From assembly GCA_019187185.1 (NCBI GenBank), contig JABAQU010000001.1:1-64000 (forward strand): a stretch of 64,000 nucleotides of DNA, given 5' to 3'. The position numbers and the translations under genes were made by a program. Below the pieces are notes generated by a model. The model searched no databases and was not told the DNA's origin. It worked only from the letters and a program-made list of their open reading frames with translations. Below are positions 19,357 through 28,256 of this stretch, in pieces. The number at the start of each line of letters is the position of its first letter. Within the stretch, counting starts at the first letter, position 1. Source of the DNA: Steroidobacteraceae bacterium. Lineage in GTDB: Bacteria; Pseudomonadota; Gammaproteobacteria; Steroidobacterales; Steroidobacteraceae.

Positions 19357-19701
19357 CACAGCGATTACGACTCTGGCGAGTGCTCGACGCAAAGCGCGCG
19401 ATCCTCACCGGTGTACGCGGCAGCATCGGACGGCCGATTGACGGGGGTGGCCTGGTACTCGTCGCTCCTCCAGCCCCATGCATTGATTCGTTTCATGGCG
19501 CTCATGCAACACATTCACTGGATCCCGCACGAGCGCCCGACTACGGTAGTTGCGGCGCATGCGGATCGATTGCGAAGGGCTTTACGGTAACGTGAACATT
19601 GCCATGCACCTGCAGCTCATGTTCACCAGAGGGCAACCACGACTGCATCGTCGGCATTGCTAAATCCGTCGTGCGCATCGGCGTCCAAAACATGTGGGGG
19701 C
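19357..19701. other. 345-bp gap upstream of the TonB receptor gene
   Basis: No coding region is supported. The gap contains copy A of the LysR promoter module (19480-19644), described separately, and probably the promoter of the TonB receptor gene. The first ~120 bp after the LLM stop show nothing recognisable. Confidence 0.5.
19480..19644. repeat. copy A of a LysR-type start/promoter module
   Basis: This 165-bp stretch is a diverged copy of 26299-26465. Blocks kept identical include TTTCATGGCGCTCATGCAAC followed by ACATTC, then GTGAACATT, CCTGCAG and GGGCAACCACGA. In the other copy it spans the first codons of a LysR gene (reverse) and the region up to the divergent amine dehydrogenase gene. 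Here the LysR coding part beyond the first codons is gone and the TonB receptor gene follows. It probably serves as promoter/operator for that gene. Confidence 0.7.
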
Positions 19702-22308
19702 ATGATGACTGATTCAAACTGGATTGAAGGCCGCATCGAGGGCGACACGCTCAGCTACACGCGGACGGGCGCGATGAGCAAGGCCGCTTTGGTCTTTGCG
19801 CTCGTGGCGGCTCCGGTCGGCGCGCAGACGACACCACCGGCAGATGCGCCGGACACCAGCCCGGCGGCGCGCGTCGTGGAGGAGATCATCGTCACCGCTC
19901 AGCGCCGCGAAGAAAGTGCCCAGGATGTGCCGATTGCGATCACCGCCTTTTCGGCGGAGCGCCTCGAGCAGCAGAACATCACGACGACACAGGATCTTCA
20001 GGCGAGCGTTCCGTCGTTGGTGATCGGTCCGAATGGCCAGGGGGCGCGCGACACGGGGACGCCCACGATGCGCGGTCTGGGGGCCACCTTCCAGGCCAGC
20101 CCGGGGGTCGTGATGTACCTGAACGAGGTGCCGCTGTTGGCGCCGCTCACTTCCAGTCGGCAGGGCGGCCCCGGCAACTTCGTTGATCTCGAGAATCTCC
20201 AGGTGCTCGCTGGCCCACAGGGTACGCTGTTCGGTCGCAATACGACCGGCGGCGCGATCCTGCTCGTCCCACGCAAGCCGTCGAACGAGTTCTCCGGCTC
20301 GATCCAGGCCGGCCTCGGGAATCATGACAACAAGGAATTTGAGGGCGTCCTCAATTTCCCGATCATCGACGAAAAGCTGCTCGTGCGCATGGTTGGCGCC
20401 TATCAGGATCGCGAAGGTTTTACCCGCGACGTAGTCTGGGACAAGGACCGCGACGACAGGCATTGGTATTCGGGCCGCATCGGCGTGACGTTCCGGCCAA
20501 CCGAACGACTCGAAAATTACCTGATGGCCTACGGGTCCTATTCCGAGACAAACGGCACAGGCATCATCCACAAGGGCTTCAATATCGACGGGCCGCTGGG
20601 TCTGGGTGATTCCATCGGGGTTGGTCTCTGCTCCATGACGCCGATCGACGTGAGCGGGGATTTCTCCTGCGATGTCTATCGCGCCGCTACCAATCAGGCT
20701 AACGATCTGGGTGACCGCAAGACCGCGCACGGCCTCGACGACTTCAGCGAGATCGAAACCTGGGGCATTGACGATACGCTGAGCTATGAGATCAGCGACC
20801 ACCTGACGCTCCGCAATATCCTGAGTTACCAGCGCTTGAGGAATGCCTACAACCAGGATCAGGATGGAACGGTCCTGCAGCAGTACGACGGCAGTCGTGG
20901 TGCTCCGTATCCCGGTCCTGGCGTGGTAACTCTGCCGGGTACCGGTACGCCGATTGTCTATGCCAATGAGGCTCGCCTTGCCAGGTGGTGGGACAATTAC
21001 AGGCAAGCCACCGAAGAGCTGCAGTTGCAGGGCAATTTCCTCGACCAGAACCTGATCGTAACCATTGGCGGCTTCTATTTCGAGCAGACGCCCGAAGGAG
21101 ACCGGCAAGGCGGCGGCGGCCTTGCCTATTGTCCTGCGGGGCTGACCGGCACGCCCATTCCCGGAATCCCGCCCGTGTGCATCGCAGTGGTCACAGACGG
21201 CCGTGTCGAGACGAAGTCGAAGGCGCTCTACGCGCAAGGTGTGTTTGATTTTGGCCAGGTTACGCCTGCGCTGGAAAGCCTGCGTCTCACCGCCGGGTTG
21301 CGCTACACCTGGGACGAGATCAGCGGATTCGGACAGAACTACGTTCTGACAGGGACCGAACAGGTCATCTGTTCCGCCACCGGCCTGGTAACGGCCGACA
21401 TAGACGATTGCAGCTTCAGTGACACGTTGAAGACCGGGGAACCGACGTGGACCGTCGGGCTCGATTATCGGGCGACTGGAGACCTCTTGCTCTATGCGAA
21501 GGCCAGCCACGGATACAAGGCGGGCGGCTTCAATCCGGTATCGGTGTTCGCGGACACTCGCACGTTCGAGCCGGAAGAAGTGAAATCCTTCGAGGGAGGG
21601 TTCAAAGGCGACTTCCATCTCGGCGACATGCCGGCGCGTCTCAATGTGAACTACTACTTCATGGATTTCTCGAACATTCAGAAGTTGATCGGCGACTACA
21701 ATCCGGACACGAACTCCACTGGCGCACGCATAGCTCCCGCCAAGGCAGACATCCAGGGAATCGAGCTCGAGGCAGCCATCCATCCCTGGGAGTTCCTTGA
21801 AATCGGCGGCAATTTCAGCTGGACAGATTTCGAGTACACCGAGTACAGCCTGCCTTCCAACGGGTTCCTGCCGGACTGCTCGGGGCAGGTCCTGCCCGCA
21901 GGGACGCCGAACGACCTGACGTGTCTCAAAGGCCAATATGTCGCGCCCTACATCTACAGCGTGCACGCCGTGCTGGACCTGCCTCTGATGGAGGACAAGG
22001 GTGACCTCGCCCTGTTCGTGAACTTTTCGCATACCGCGGCACAGCACACGTCAGGCACTGTCCTGCCGCCCAACGAGCCTCGCGAGAAGCTCGAGGCATT
22101 CGGCCTGCTCAACGCATCGCTGGACTGGAAGAACATCTACCAGTCGGGGGTCGATGTCGGCCTGTTCGTGACCAACGCGACAGACAAGCGGTACCGCATC
22201 AGCGAGTCCGGCACGTTCGTGGGCGGCTCACTGCTCACCTCGAGCTCGATCTACGGTGAGCCGCGCATGTTCGGCGCCCGGGTCAGGTACCACTTCGGTA
22301 ATCGGTGA
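19702..22308 (+). CDS. TonB-dependent outer-membrane receptor
   Basis: This ~868-residue receptor takes up a large substrate through the outer membrane using TonB energy. After a signal sequence (core MSKAALVFALVAAPVGAQ) comes a TonB box and plug (VEEIIVTAQRREESAQDVPI, then LEQQNITTTQDLQASVPSLV and the GRNTTGGAILL element), then a 22-strand barrel ending in the aromatic-type C-terminus MFGARVRYHFGNR. ATGs at 19702, 19705 and 19774 are all possible starts. The last gives the tighter signal peptide. The gene follows copy A of the LysR module and leads a set with a small secreted protein and a PQQ-type dehydrogenase. The substrate is unknown. Confidence 0.9.
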   Translation: MMTDSNWIEGRIEGDTLSYTRTGAMSKAALVFALVAAPVGAQTTPPADAPDTSPAARVVEEIIVTAQRREESAQDVPIAITAFSAERLEQQNITTTQDLQASVPSLVIGPNGQGARDTGTPTMRGLGATFQASPGVVMYLNEVPLLAPLTSSRQGGPGNFVDLENLQVLAGPQGTLFGRNTTGGAILLVPRKPSNEFSGSIQAGLGNHDNKEFEGVLNFPIIDEKLLVRMVGAYQDREGFTRDVVWDKDRDDRHWYSGRIGVTFRPTERLENYLMAYGSYSETNGTGIIHKGFNIDGPLGLGDSIGVGLCSMTPIDVSGDFSCDVYRAATNQANDLGDRKTAHGLDDFSEIETWGIDDTLSYEISDHLTLRNILSYQRLRNAYNQDQDGTVLQQYDGSRGAPYPGPGVVTLPGTGTPIVYANEARLARWWDNYRQATEELQLQGNFLDQNLIVTIGGFYFEQTPEGDRQGGGGLAYCPAGLTGTPIPGIPPVCIAVVTDGRVETKSKALYAQGVFDFGQVTPALESLRLTAGLRYTWDEISGFGQNYVLTGTEQVICSATGLVTADIDDCSFSDTLKTGEPTWTVGLDYRATGDLLLYAKASHGYKAGGFNPVSVFADTRTFEPEEVKSFEGGFKGDFHLGDMPARLNVNYYFMDFSNIQKLIGDYNPDTNSTGARIAPAKADIQGIELEAAIHPWEFLEIGGNFSWTDFEYTEYSLPSNGFLPDCSGQVLPAGTPNDLTCLKGQYVAPYIYSVHAVLDLPLMEDKGDLALFVNFSHTAAQHTSGTVLPPNEPREKLEAFGLLNASLDWKNIYQSGVDVGLFVTNATDKRYRISESGTFVGGSLLTSSSIYGEPRMFGARVRYHFGNR

Positions 22309-22399
22309 GATGCATGCTCCAGGCGCAGGAGTATCGCTTTCGCGCTGCGTGGGGCGCACTTTACATTCCATTCAATCAATTGCGGGAGACGTTAGACCA

Positions 22400-22942
22400 A
22401 TGAAGATCTCGATCAATCGCTGCATGAAAGGGGCCGCGGTCTCGGCTCTGAGTCTGGGAATGCTGGCAGTGCCGGCGCAGGCGCAGGACCAGGCGCAGGC
22501 GCCGGCCAGCGAGAGGCCTGCGGCGTGCAAGGCCTTTGATTTCATCCTCGGTCACTGGAAGTTGGTCGACTGGAAGACGGGAGAGTCACCCGGGTCACCC
22601 ACCGCGACCTTCGAACGCGGAATCAACGACTGCAGCATGAAGGAAACGTTCTTCATAGAGGGGAAGCCATATTTCGATGTGCTTTATGCCTACAGCACCG
22701 AGACGGCGACTTGGAGCATCTATGGCGTGGGGGTGACCCGCGGCCTGATCATGCGATACGAGGACGGAGTGTTCCACGGCAATGAAATCCGGTTTGATCA
22801 CGTCGAACCCCATACCAATGGCCGCTTCAGCTACTTCAACCTTCCCGACGGTACTATCCGTGAGCGGATGGAGAGCACCAAGGACGGCGGGATCACCTGG
22901 AAGACCGAGTTCGACATGAAGTGGACCCGCATCAAGCCGTAG
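22400..22942 (+). CDS. small secreted protein, DUF1579/lipocalin-like
   Basis: This 180-residue protein has a Sec signal peptide (residues 1-28, ending AVPAQA). The mature part begins with CKAFDFILGHWKLVDWKTGE, which resembles the FDFWxGxW start of DUF1579 and other small beta-barrel proteins. A run of beta-strand-like segments follows. It has no catalytic motif. Placed between the TonB receptor and the PQQ-type dehydrogenase on the same strand, it may bind their substrate in the periplasm. That role is inferred from position only. Confidence 0.6.
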   Translation: MKISINRCMKGAAVSALSLGMLAVPAQAQDQAQAPASERPAACKAFDFILGHWKLVDWKTGESPGSPTATFERGINDCSMKETFFIEGKPYFDVLYAYSTETATWSIYGVGVTRGLIMRYEDGVFHGNEIRFDHVEPHTNGRFSYFNLPDGTIRERMESTKDGGITWKTEFDMKWTRIKP

Positions 22943-23028
22943 CGCAAGAGACCGCAGACCGACGCCGGAGGCAGCCTTCGAACTCCGGCGTCGGGGAACC
23001 CTGACTCGCGGAATACTGGAACCCACAT

Positions 23029-25125
23029 ATGCATCTGCGCTTTTGCGCGGCCGCCGTGGCGCTGTGCCTGGTGACGGCCTGTGCGGACTCGTCGAATGGC
23101 CTTGCCGACGCCGGAGACGCCCCCGCCAACACGGACTGGGCGCTCCTCGGGAACTCGCCCGAGATGCAGCACCACTCCGATCTCGTCGAGATCAACCGCA
23201 AGACCGTTGAAAAGCTCGGGCTTGCCTGGTGGGTCGAGATGCCCACCGTGTATGGGCTCGTTGGCAACCCCCTGGTCCAGGACGGAGTCGTGTTCCAGGG
23301 CGGACCCGGTGGCAGCATATTCGCCAACGACGTTCGCACTGGCAAGCAACTGTGGACGTTCCAGGCGGACTACGACCTCACCAACGCGTCGTTTCAGGCT
23401 TACTGGGCCAAGCAATTCAACCGTGGGCTGGCCCTCGCCAACGGCAAGGCGATCATCGCGGCCAACTGCAAGCTGATCGCGGTAGACCAGAAGACCGGCC
23501 GCAAGGTCTGGGAAGCCCAGTCGTGCGATCCCACGAAGCAATACGCCATTTCCGCTGCGCCGCGGGTGGGCGGGGGCCTGGTGTTCACCGGCAATGCATG
23601 CCTGGACATCGGGACCGGTCGCGGCTTCGTCGATGCGTTCGATGCCGAGACAGGCAAGCATCGCTGGCGCTTCTACACCGTTCCGGAGGAGTCCTCCAAG
23701 CCGCAGGACAGCCCACTCTACGAGATGGCGGCCAAGACCTGGGGGACGGGCATGACCGCTGCAACGCGGGGATGCGGGAGCGTGTGGGACTCTATCACCT
23801 ACGACCCGAAGCTCGGCCAACTCTATATCGGCGTGGGCGCTGCTTTTGCATCGCCAGAATATCGTGCGCCCGACGCGGGCGACGAACTCTTCACCAATTC
23901 GATCGTGGCTCTCGATGCCGAGACAGGGGCCTACAAGTGGCACTTCAAGCAGGTGCCCCACGATCGTTGGAACTATGAACCTTTAGGTATCATGGTCGCG
24001 GACATTCCCATTGACGGGAAGCCGCGCCGGGTGGTTCTGAACGTCCCGAAGAACGGTTTCGCGTATGTGCTCGACGCCGCGAGCGGCCGCTTCATCTCCG
24101 GCACGAACTATACGCCGGTGACTTGGGCAAAAGGTCTCGACGCGAACGGGCGACCGATCCTGAACACGGAGGAAAACCCGATCAGCTTGCCGAGCGGGTG
24201 GGGCGCCCACAATTGGGACCCGCTCGCGTTCGATCCCAGGACGAGCACGCTTTACATCCCGGCATTGTCGTCGCCTCACGTCGTGGCCTCGTCGGTGTCG
24301 CCGGAGTCGTCTGATCAGCAGTACTCCGGCAACATGCGGCCGCTCGTAGGCGACCCGAAATGGCCGACGTACGCGGAGCTCGTCGCCTGGGATCCGATCA
24401 AGGGCTCCGCCAAGTGGCGCGTGCGTCACGACGGCATGCTGGTCAATAGCGGCTTGCTGCACACCGCAGGCGGGCTTGTCTTCCAGGGCTTTGCCGACGG
24501 CCGTCTGGCAGCCTACGACTCGGCGACAGGCAAGCAACTGTGGAGCCGCCAGACAGGCGGCGCGATACGCGCGGCGCCTTCGACGGTCATGGTCGACGGC
24601 CAGCAGTACCTCATCGTCGCAACGGGCAACGGGGCCTCGACGCCGAGTGCGTCCATGCAAGCTCGATTTGCCTCGACGCCGGCCGCGGGGACCCCGCCCC
24701 GTTTGCTGGCGTTCAAGCTCGGCGGCTCCAGCAGCTATCCCCAGATCGGGAAGCTGGAACCCGTGCCGATGCCGCGAGTGCCCCGGCAGGACGCGCGTTT
24801 GGCGGCGATTGGCGAAGGGCTTTTCACCTATGGCCATGCAGGCTATGAAAACGGCAAGGCCTATCATTGCCTGGACTGCCATGGCGACGATGGCGGCGCC
24901 TCGGTGGGCGGGAGAGTGCCGAACCTCAACCGCCGGCCGCCGACGGACTTGGCCGTGTTCAAGGCCATCGTTCAGGGCGGCGCGCTCGCACCGAACGGAA
25001 TGCCGGGGTTTCACGACGAAATGACGGACGCCGACGTGCAGGCCTTGTTCGCCTACATCGTCAACGAGGCGTGGCGTGCGTACGAACGGGATGCCAGTTC
25101 TGCCGCCCGGTCAAGAACGAACTAG
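23029..25125 (+). CDS. PQQ-dehydrogenase-family lipoprotein with C-terminal cytochrome c domain and altered active site
   Basis: This 698-residue protein has the architecture of quinohaemoprotein alcohol dehydrogenase: an 8-bladed propeller (about 35-570) followed by a haem c domain (CLDCH at 614-618, axial Met candidate in NGMPGFH). A lipobox VTAC with Cys18 predicts a lipid anchor. Compared with known family members, the vicinal Cys-Cys before NRG is replaced (Y125 W126 A127 K128 Q129 F130 N131 R132 G133). The Ca-ligand Asn in GTGN reads GVGAA (268-272), the Ca-ligand Glu segment reads NACLDIGTG, and the catalytic Asp of WDY is Asn315 (HDRWNYE). It may use another substrate or cofactor, or have lost dehydrogenase activity. 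Confidence 0.85.
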   Translation: MHLRFCAAAVALCLVTACADSSNGLADAGDAPANTDWALLGNSPEMQHHSDLVEINRKTVEKLGLAWWVEMPTVYGLVGNPLVQDGVVFQGGPGGSIFANDVRTGKQLWTFQADYDLTNASFQAYWAKQFNRGLALANGKAIIAANCKLIAVDQKTGRKVWEAQSCDPTKQYAISAAPRVGGGLVFTGNACLDIGTGRGFVDAFDAETGKHRWRFYTVPEESSKPQDSPLYEMAAKTWGTGMTAATRGCGSVWDSITYDPKLGQLYIGVGAAFASPEYRAPDAGDELFTNSIVALDAETGAYKWHFKQVPHDRWNYEPLGIMVADIPIDGKPRRVVLNVPKNGFAYVLDAASGRFISGTNYTPVTWAKGLDANGRPILNTEENPISLPSGWGAHNWDPLAFDPRTSTLYIPALSSPHVVASSVSPESSDQQYSGNMRPLVGDPKWPTYAELVAWDPIKGSAKWRVRHDGMLVNSGLLHTAGGLVFQGFADGRLAAYDSATGKQLWSRQTGGAIRAAPSTVMVDGQQYLIVATGNGASTPSASMQARFASTPAAGTPPRLLAFKLGGSSSYPQIGKLEPVPMPRVPRQDARLAAIGEGLFTYGHAGYENGKAYHCLDCHGDDGGASVGGRVPNLNRRPPTDLAVFKAIVQGGALAPNGMPGFHDEMTDADVQALFAYIVNEAWRAYERDASSAARSRTN

Positions 25126-25376
25126 AGCCTGCTCAGGAACTTTGGTCACGCGGGAGCGCCATGATTCGGCATGGAAATCCACCGCAAGCGTTATCCCATC
25201 GATATGATGGACGCCGCCGCTTTGCCGAGAGGACGCCCCGCAGCGGGAATATCCACTTCGCGAGGTGTTCAATGCACACCGTGACACTCGGCGCGTTCGC
25301 CATTCGCAATACGGGTGCGCGACCAGGTAGGCGTGGTGATCGTGAAGGGCCGGCAGCGGCAGCGAGTGAGTGCTCT
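25126..25376. other. 251-bp gap between convergent PQQ-type dehydrogenase and LysR genes
   Basis: No intact gene, RNA or clear hairpin terminator is seen. A short reverse frame reaches 25111 but resembles no family known to me. The motif AGAGCCTGCTCAGGAAC right after the stop could be an old IS end, but no partner repeat was found. Confidence 0.3.
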
Positions 25377-26315
25377 CTAAGGATGGTTGTGGCGCAAGGC
25401 GGCGAATATCGCGCGTAAATTCCCGCGCAGCCAGCGCAAGTCCGGATTGCTTTCGCGCGTAACGTGCCAGTACAAGCACACTTCCGAGGTCTCGACAGTG
25501 GCCATGTCACGCGGCATCGGCCAGATGCCTGTTTCGGGAAAGGCAGGCATGACCTCCTGCAGCGCGGCGCGCTGCGCGGTAAGTAACAGGTGCGACCCTG
25601 CGACTGCCTTGCACGCCGTCCAGTAATCCTGACAGCGCAGCACGATCCGGCGCGCCAGGCGCAGGCGTTCGAATTCCATGCTGATGAAGTCGGGCCAGCG
25701 CTCGTTCGGGATCACCAGCACGTGATCCTGCTCGAGGTAGGTGTGCAGATCGAAGCCATCACCGGCCGCCGGGTGGTCCGCGCGGGCCAGGATCGCCAGG
25801 CGCTCGTTTATCAACACCTCGCTGCAGATCTGGTTGGAATGTGGCACTTGCATCTGGATCGCGACATCGAAGCGACCACTCTCCAGATGCACCTCGAGTT
25901 TGCCCGGCTCGTAGTGCGCCACCTCAATTTCATACGCGGGGTCGTCTCCCATGCGCGTGACCAGCTGCGGCACGAACGCGGCCTCGTACAGCGAAATCAA
26001 GCCGATCGACAGCCGCCTGGGCGTGCGTCTGCCACTCGATGCCACTGGCTGGTTCAGCGAACGCTCGAGCTGGCCGAGCGCAGCTTGCACCGGACCGATC
26101 AGGCTGCGGGCCTTGGCGGTCGGCACAGTTGCCTTGCCGTGGCGCTCGAACAACGGATCCCCGCACAGCTCACGCAGCCGCGCGAGCGCATGACTCAGCG
26201 CCGATTGCGTCAGGGACAGCCGCTGGCTCGCCGCTGTCACCGAGCCTTCCTCGTAGATGGCCTCGAATGCGATCAGCAGGTTCAGATCGATACGACGAGC
26301 ATTAATTCGTTTCAT
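25377..26315 (-). CDS. LysR-family transcriptional regulator
   Basis: This 312-residue regulator starts at ATG 26315 (MKRINARRIDLNLLIAFEAI). The N-terminal winged helix shows GSVTAASQRLSLTQSALSHA and LARLRELCGDPLFERH. The C-terminal effector domain follows (LSIGLISLYEAAFVPQLV). Two upstream in-frame ATGs (to 26333) exist but lie within the conserved repeat. It is divergent from the amine dehydrogenase operon, 229 bp away, the classical arrangement for a LysR activator of that operon. Its start region is repeated at two other places in the window. The effector is unknown, possibly an aromatic amine or its aldehyde. Confidence 0.88.
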   Translation of the reverse strand: MKRINARRIDLNLLIAFEAIYEEGSVTAASQRLSLTQSALSHALARLRELCGDPLFERHGKATVPTAKARSLIGPVQAALGQLERSLNQPVASSGRRTPRRLSIGLISLYEAAFVPQLVTRMGDDPAYEIEVAHYEPGKLEVHLESGRFDVAIQMQVPHSNQICSEVLINERLAILARADHPAAGDGFDLHTYLEQDHVLVIPNERWPDFISMEFERLRLARRIVLRCQDYWTACKAVAGSHLLLTAQRAALQEVMPAFPETGIWPMPRDMATVETSEVCLYWHVTRESNPDLRWLRGNLRAIFAALRHNHP

Positions 26316-26465
26316 GGCGCTCATGCAACACATTCGCTGGATCTCGCGCGACCGCCCGGCTACGGTAGCCGCAGCGCGTGCGAACCGATTGCGGGGAGCT
26401 TGACCGCAGCGTGAACATTACCATACGCCTGCAGTCCATGATGCCCACCCAAGGGCAACCACGAT
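26299..26465. repeat. copy B of the LysR-type start/promoter module
   Basis: This 167-bp stretch covers the first codons of the LysR gene and most of the divergent gap toward the amine dehydrogenase operon. It aligns almost without gaps to copy A at 19480-19644, and its left end also resembles copy C at 31751-31855. The sequence likely contains the LysR binding site and the promoters for both directions. No exact operator was assigned. Confidence 0.7.
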
Positions 26466-26544
26466 CGCCTCTTCTCGCACCATTTGGAGCTGCGTGAATG
26501 GTCGACGAGAAAACCATGTTGAAAATTGCCGGGAAGACTCTTGA

Positions 26545-27714
26545 ATGAACGGAACTTCTCACAGAGCCCTGAAGAAGGCGAGTATCTGCCTTGGCGCGAT
26601 TTTCGCTACTACGGTCGCAAGGGCGGAGCTGCCCGCCGAGCCAATTCCCAATGTAGAAACACTTTCGGTGCCCTATCCCGAGAGCATGGTGTTCGTACAC
26701 GACGTCAACATGTTCGGAATGATCGCGGGAAAAATCTCACTCGTCGATGTCGCCTCGGAGAACCGTAACTTCAAGGGCATGCTGGATGCCGCGCAGTTCG
26801 CCAGTTTTGCGGAATCCAGGACCCGAGGTGAACTGTATGTTGCTGAAACCCACTATTCCCGGGGTACGAGAGGTGATCGCAGTGACGTTCTCACTGTTTA
26901 CGACAAGAGGACCCTCAAGCAGACTGCCGAAATTCCGTTGCCAGGTGGCAAACGCGCACTGATCGCATCGAACCGCTACACCATGCAACTGGTGGACAAC
27001 GATCGATTTCTCTTCCTGTTCAACTTCACACCGGCGGCCTCGGTGTCCATGATCGACTTGCAAGCGCGAAAGATCCTGAGTGAGACGCAGATTCCCGGCT
27101 GCGGCCTGATATATCCCACGGGCAAACGCGGATTCTCCTCGTTGTGCAGCAATGGTTCGATGTTCAGTGCGCAATTCGATGAGACCGGGAAGCTATTGAA
27201 ACAGAAGACGCTTCCACCGTTTTTTGATGTCGATGAGGATCCACTGTTCGGCAGGCCGGTTCTCGTCAATGGAACCGCATACTTCCCTTCGTTTAAGGGC
27301 CAGGTCCGGGTCATTGACCTTTCCCAGGACAGCCCGCAGATCGGCAAGTCCTGGTCGCTGCTCAGCGATGACGACCGCGGGGAGAATTGGCGTCCCGGTG
27401 GTTACCAGGTAGGGACCGCAAACGATGCCGGGCTGATCTACATATTGATGCACCCCGGCGGAGCAGACGGCAGCCACAAGAACGGCGGATCCGAGGTCTG
27501 GGTGTTCGATCCCGTGCTCCAGAAACGTGTTCAGCGCGTGAAGCTGGAAAAGTGGGGTTTGTCCATCGAGGTAACGCGCGGGAAATCGCCCTATCTCGTC
27601 GTGGTCAACAGCGAAATGCAGCTGGATATCTATGACGCCAACAATGGCAAATGGCTGAAGATGATTGGTGGCACTGCACTCATTCCGGTCTCTATGTTTG
27701 CGGTGAGGCAGTAA
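26545..27714 (+). CDS. aauB: aralkylamine (TTQ amine) dehydrogenase heavy chain
   Basis: This 389-residue periplasmic protein has a signal peptide of about 27 residues (ending ATTVARA) and belongs to the MauB/AauB heavy-chain family, a seven-bladed beta-propeller that holds the TTQ-bearing light chain. The matching features are the start of the mature part (LPAEPIPNVETLSVPYPES) and repeated LxVYD and VWVFDP blade strands. Assignment rests on the following E-D-A genes and on the light chain, which resembles aromatic amine dehydrogenase. It is the first gene of the operon, 229 bp from the divergent LysR gene. The codon use is visibly less GC-rich than in the housekeeping genes. Confidence 0.85.
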   Translation: MNGTSHRALKKASICLGAIFATTVARAELPAEPIPNVETLSVPYPESMVFVHDVNMFGMIAGKISLVDVASENRNFKGMLDAAQFASFAESRTRGELYVAETHYSRGTRGDRSDVLTVYDKRTLKQTAEIPLPGGKRALIASNRYTMQLVDNDRFLFLFNFTPAASVSMIDLQARKILSETQIPGCGLIYPTGKRGFSSLCSNGSMFSAQFDETGKLLKQKTLPPFFDVDEDPLFGRPVLVNGTAYFPSFKGQVRVIDLSQDSPQIGKSWSLLSDDDRGENWRPGGYQVGTANDAGLIYILMHPGGADGSHKNGGSEVWVFDPVLQKRVQRVKLEKWGLSIEVTRGKSPYLVVVNSEMQLDIYDANNGKWLKMIGGTALIPVSMFAVRQ

Positions 27715-27716
27715 GC

Positions 27717-28256
27717 ATGCTTGCTGCCCTCCCTGCCACGATGGCCACGCTCCTGCTCAGTTACCTGTTTGTCATTGCTGGTTGGCAGAAGCTGTCGACC
27801 TTCAACTACTTTCAGCAAGTATTGGCCGATTACCAGATATTGCCGAAGTCCTGGGTGCCGCTGGTGGCGCGCACTCTGCCCCTGCTGGAAGTGGGTGCGG
27901 GTCTGGCACTGCTTGTTCCCTTTGCGCACGATCCAGCGCTGATGCTGCTCACCGTGCTGCTGGCGATCTACTCCGCTGCGATCGCATTGAACATTCTTCG
28001 TGGCAGATCGGAGATCGACTGCGGCTGTGCAGGGCCGGGGCAGGAACAAGCGATCAGCGCGTGGCTGATCGTACGCAACACAGTCCTGCTATCACTGGCG
28101 CTGCTGGCTCGTACCATGCCACAGGCCGAGACAATTGGCGCCATGGGCTGGGTTGTGGGACTTCTGGGTGCCGTCCTTGCCGCCGTGATCTATCACTCTT
28201 CCAACCAATTGATCGCCAACCGTAATCTCCTGCGGAGGATTGCGCAGCATGGATAA
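27717..28256 (+). CDS. mauE: TTQ amine dehydrogenase assembly membrane protein MauE/AauE
   Basis: This 179-residue integral membrane protein has four to five hydrophobic helices (roughly 8-30, 45-70, 75-95, 115-135, 140-162) and the family's Cys pair in EIDCGCAGPG. MauE works with MauD in maturing the many disulfides of the TTQ light chain. It starts 2 bp after the heavy-chain stop, and its 3' end overlaps mauD by 8 bp. The family assignment is supported both by sequence and by the conserved B-E-D-A order. Confidence 0.88.
   Translation: MLAALPATMATLLLSYLFVIAGWQKLSTFNYFQQVLADYQILPKSWVPLVARTLPLLEVGAGLALLVPFAHDPALMLLTVLLAIYSAAIALNILRGRSEIDCGCAGPGQEQAISAWLIVRNTVLLSLALLARTMPQAETIGAMGWVVGLLGAVLAAVIYHSSNQLIANRNLLRRIAQHG

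Noticed and set aside
19714-22047. A long reverse open frame opposite the TonB receptor gene
   Set aside because: The forward strand encodes a complete TonB receptor with clear motifs. The reverse product has no domain and is an antisense artefact of GC-rich codon use.
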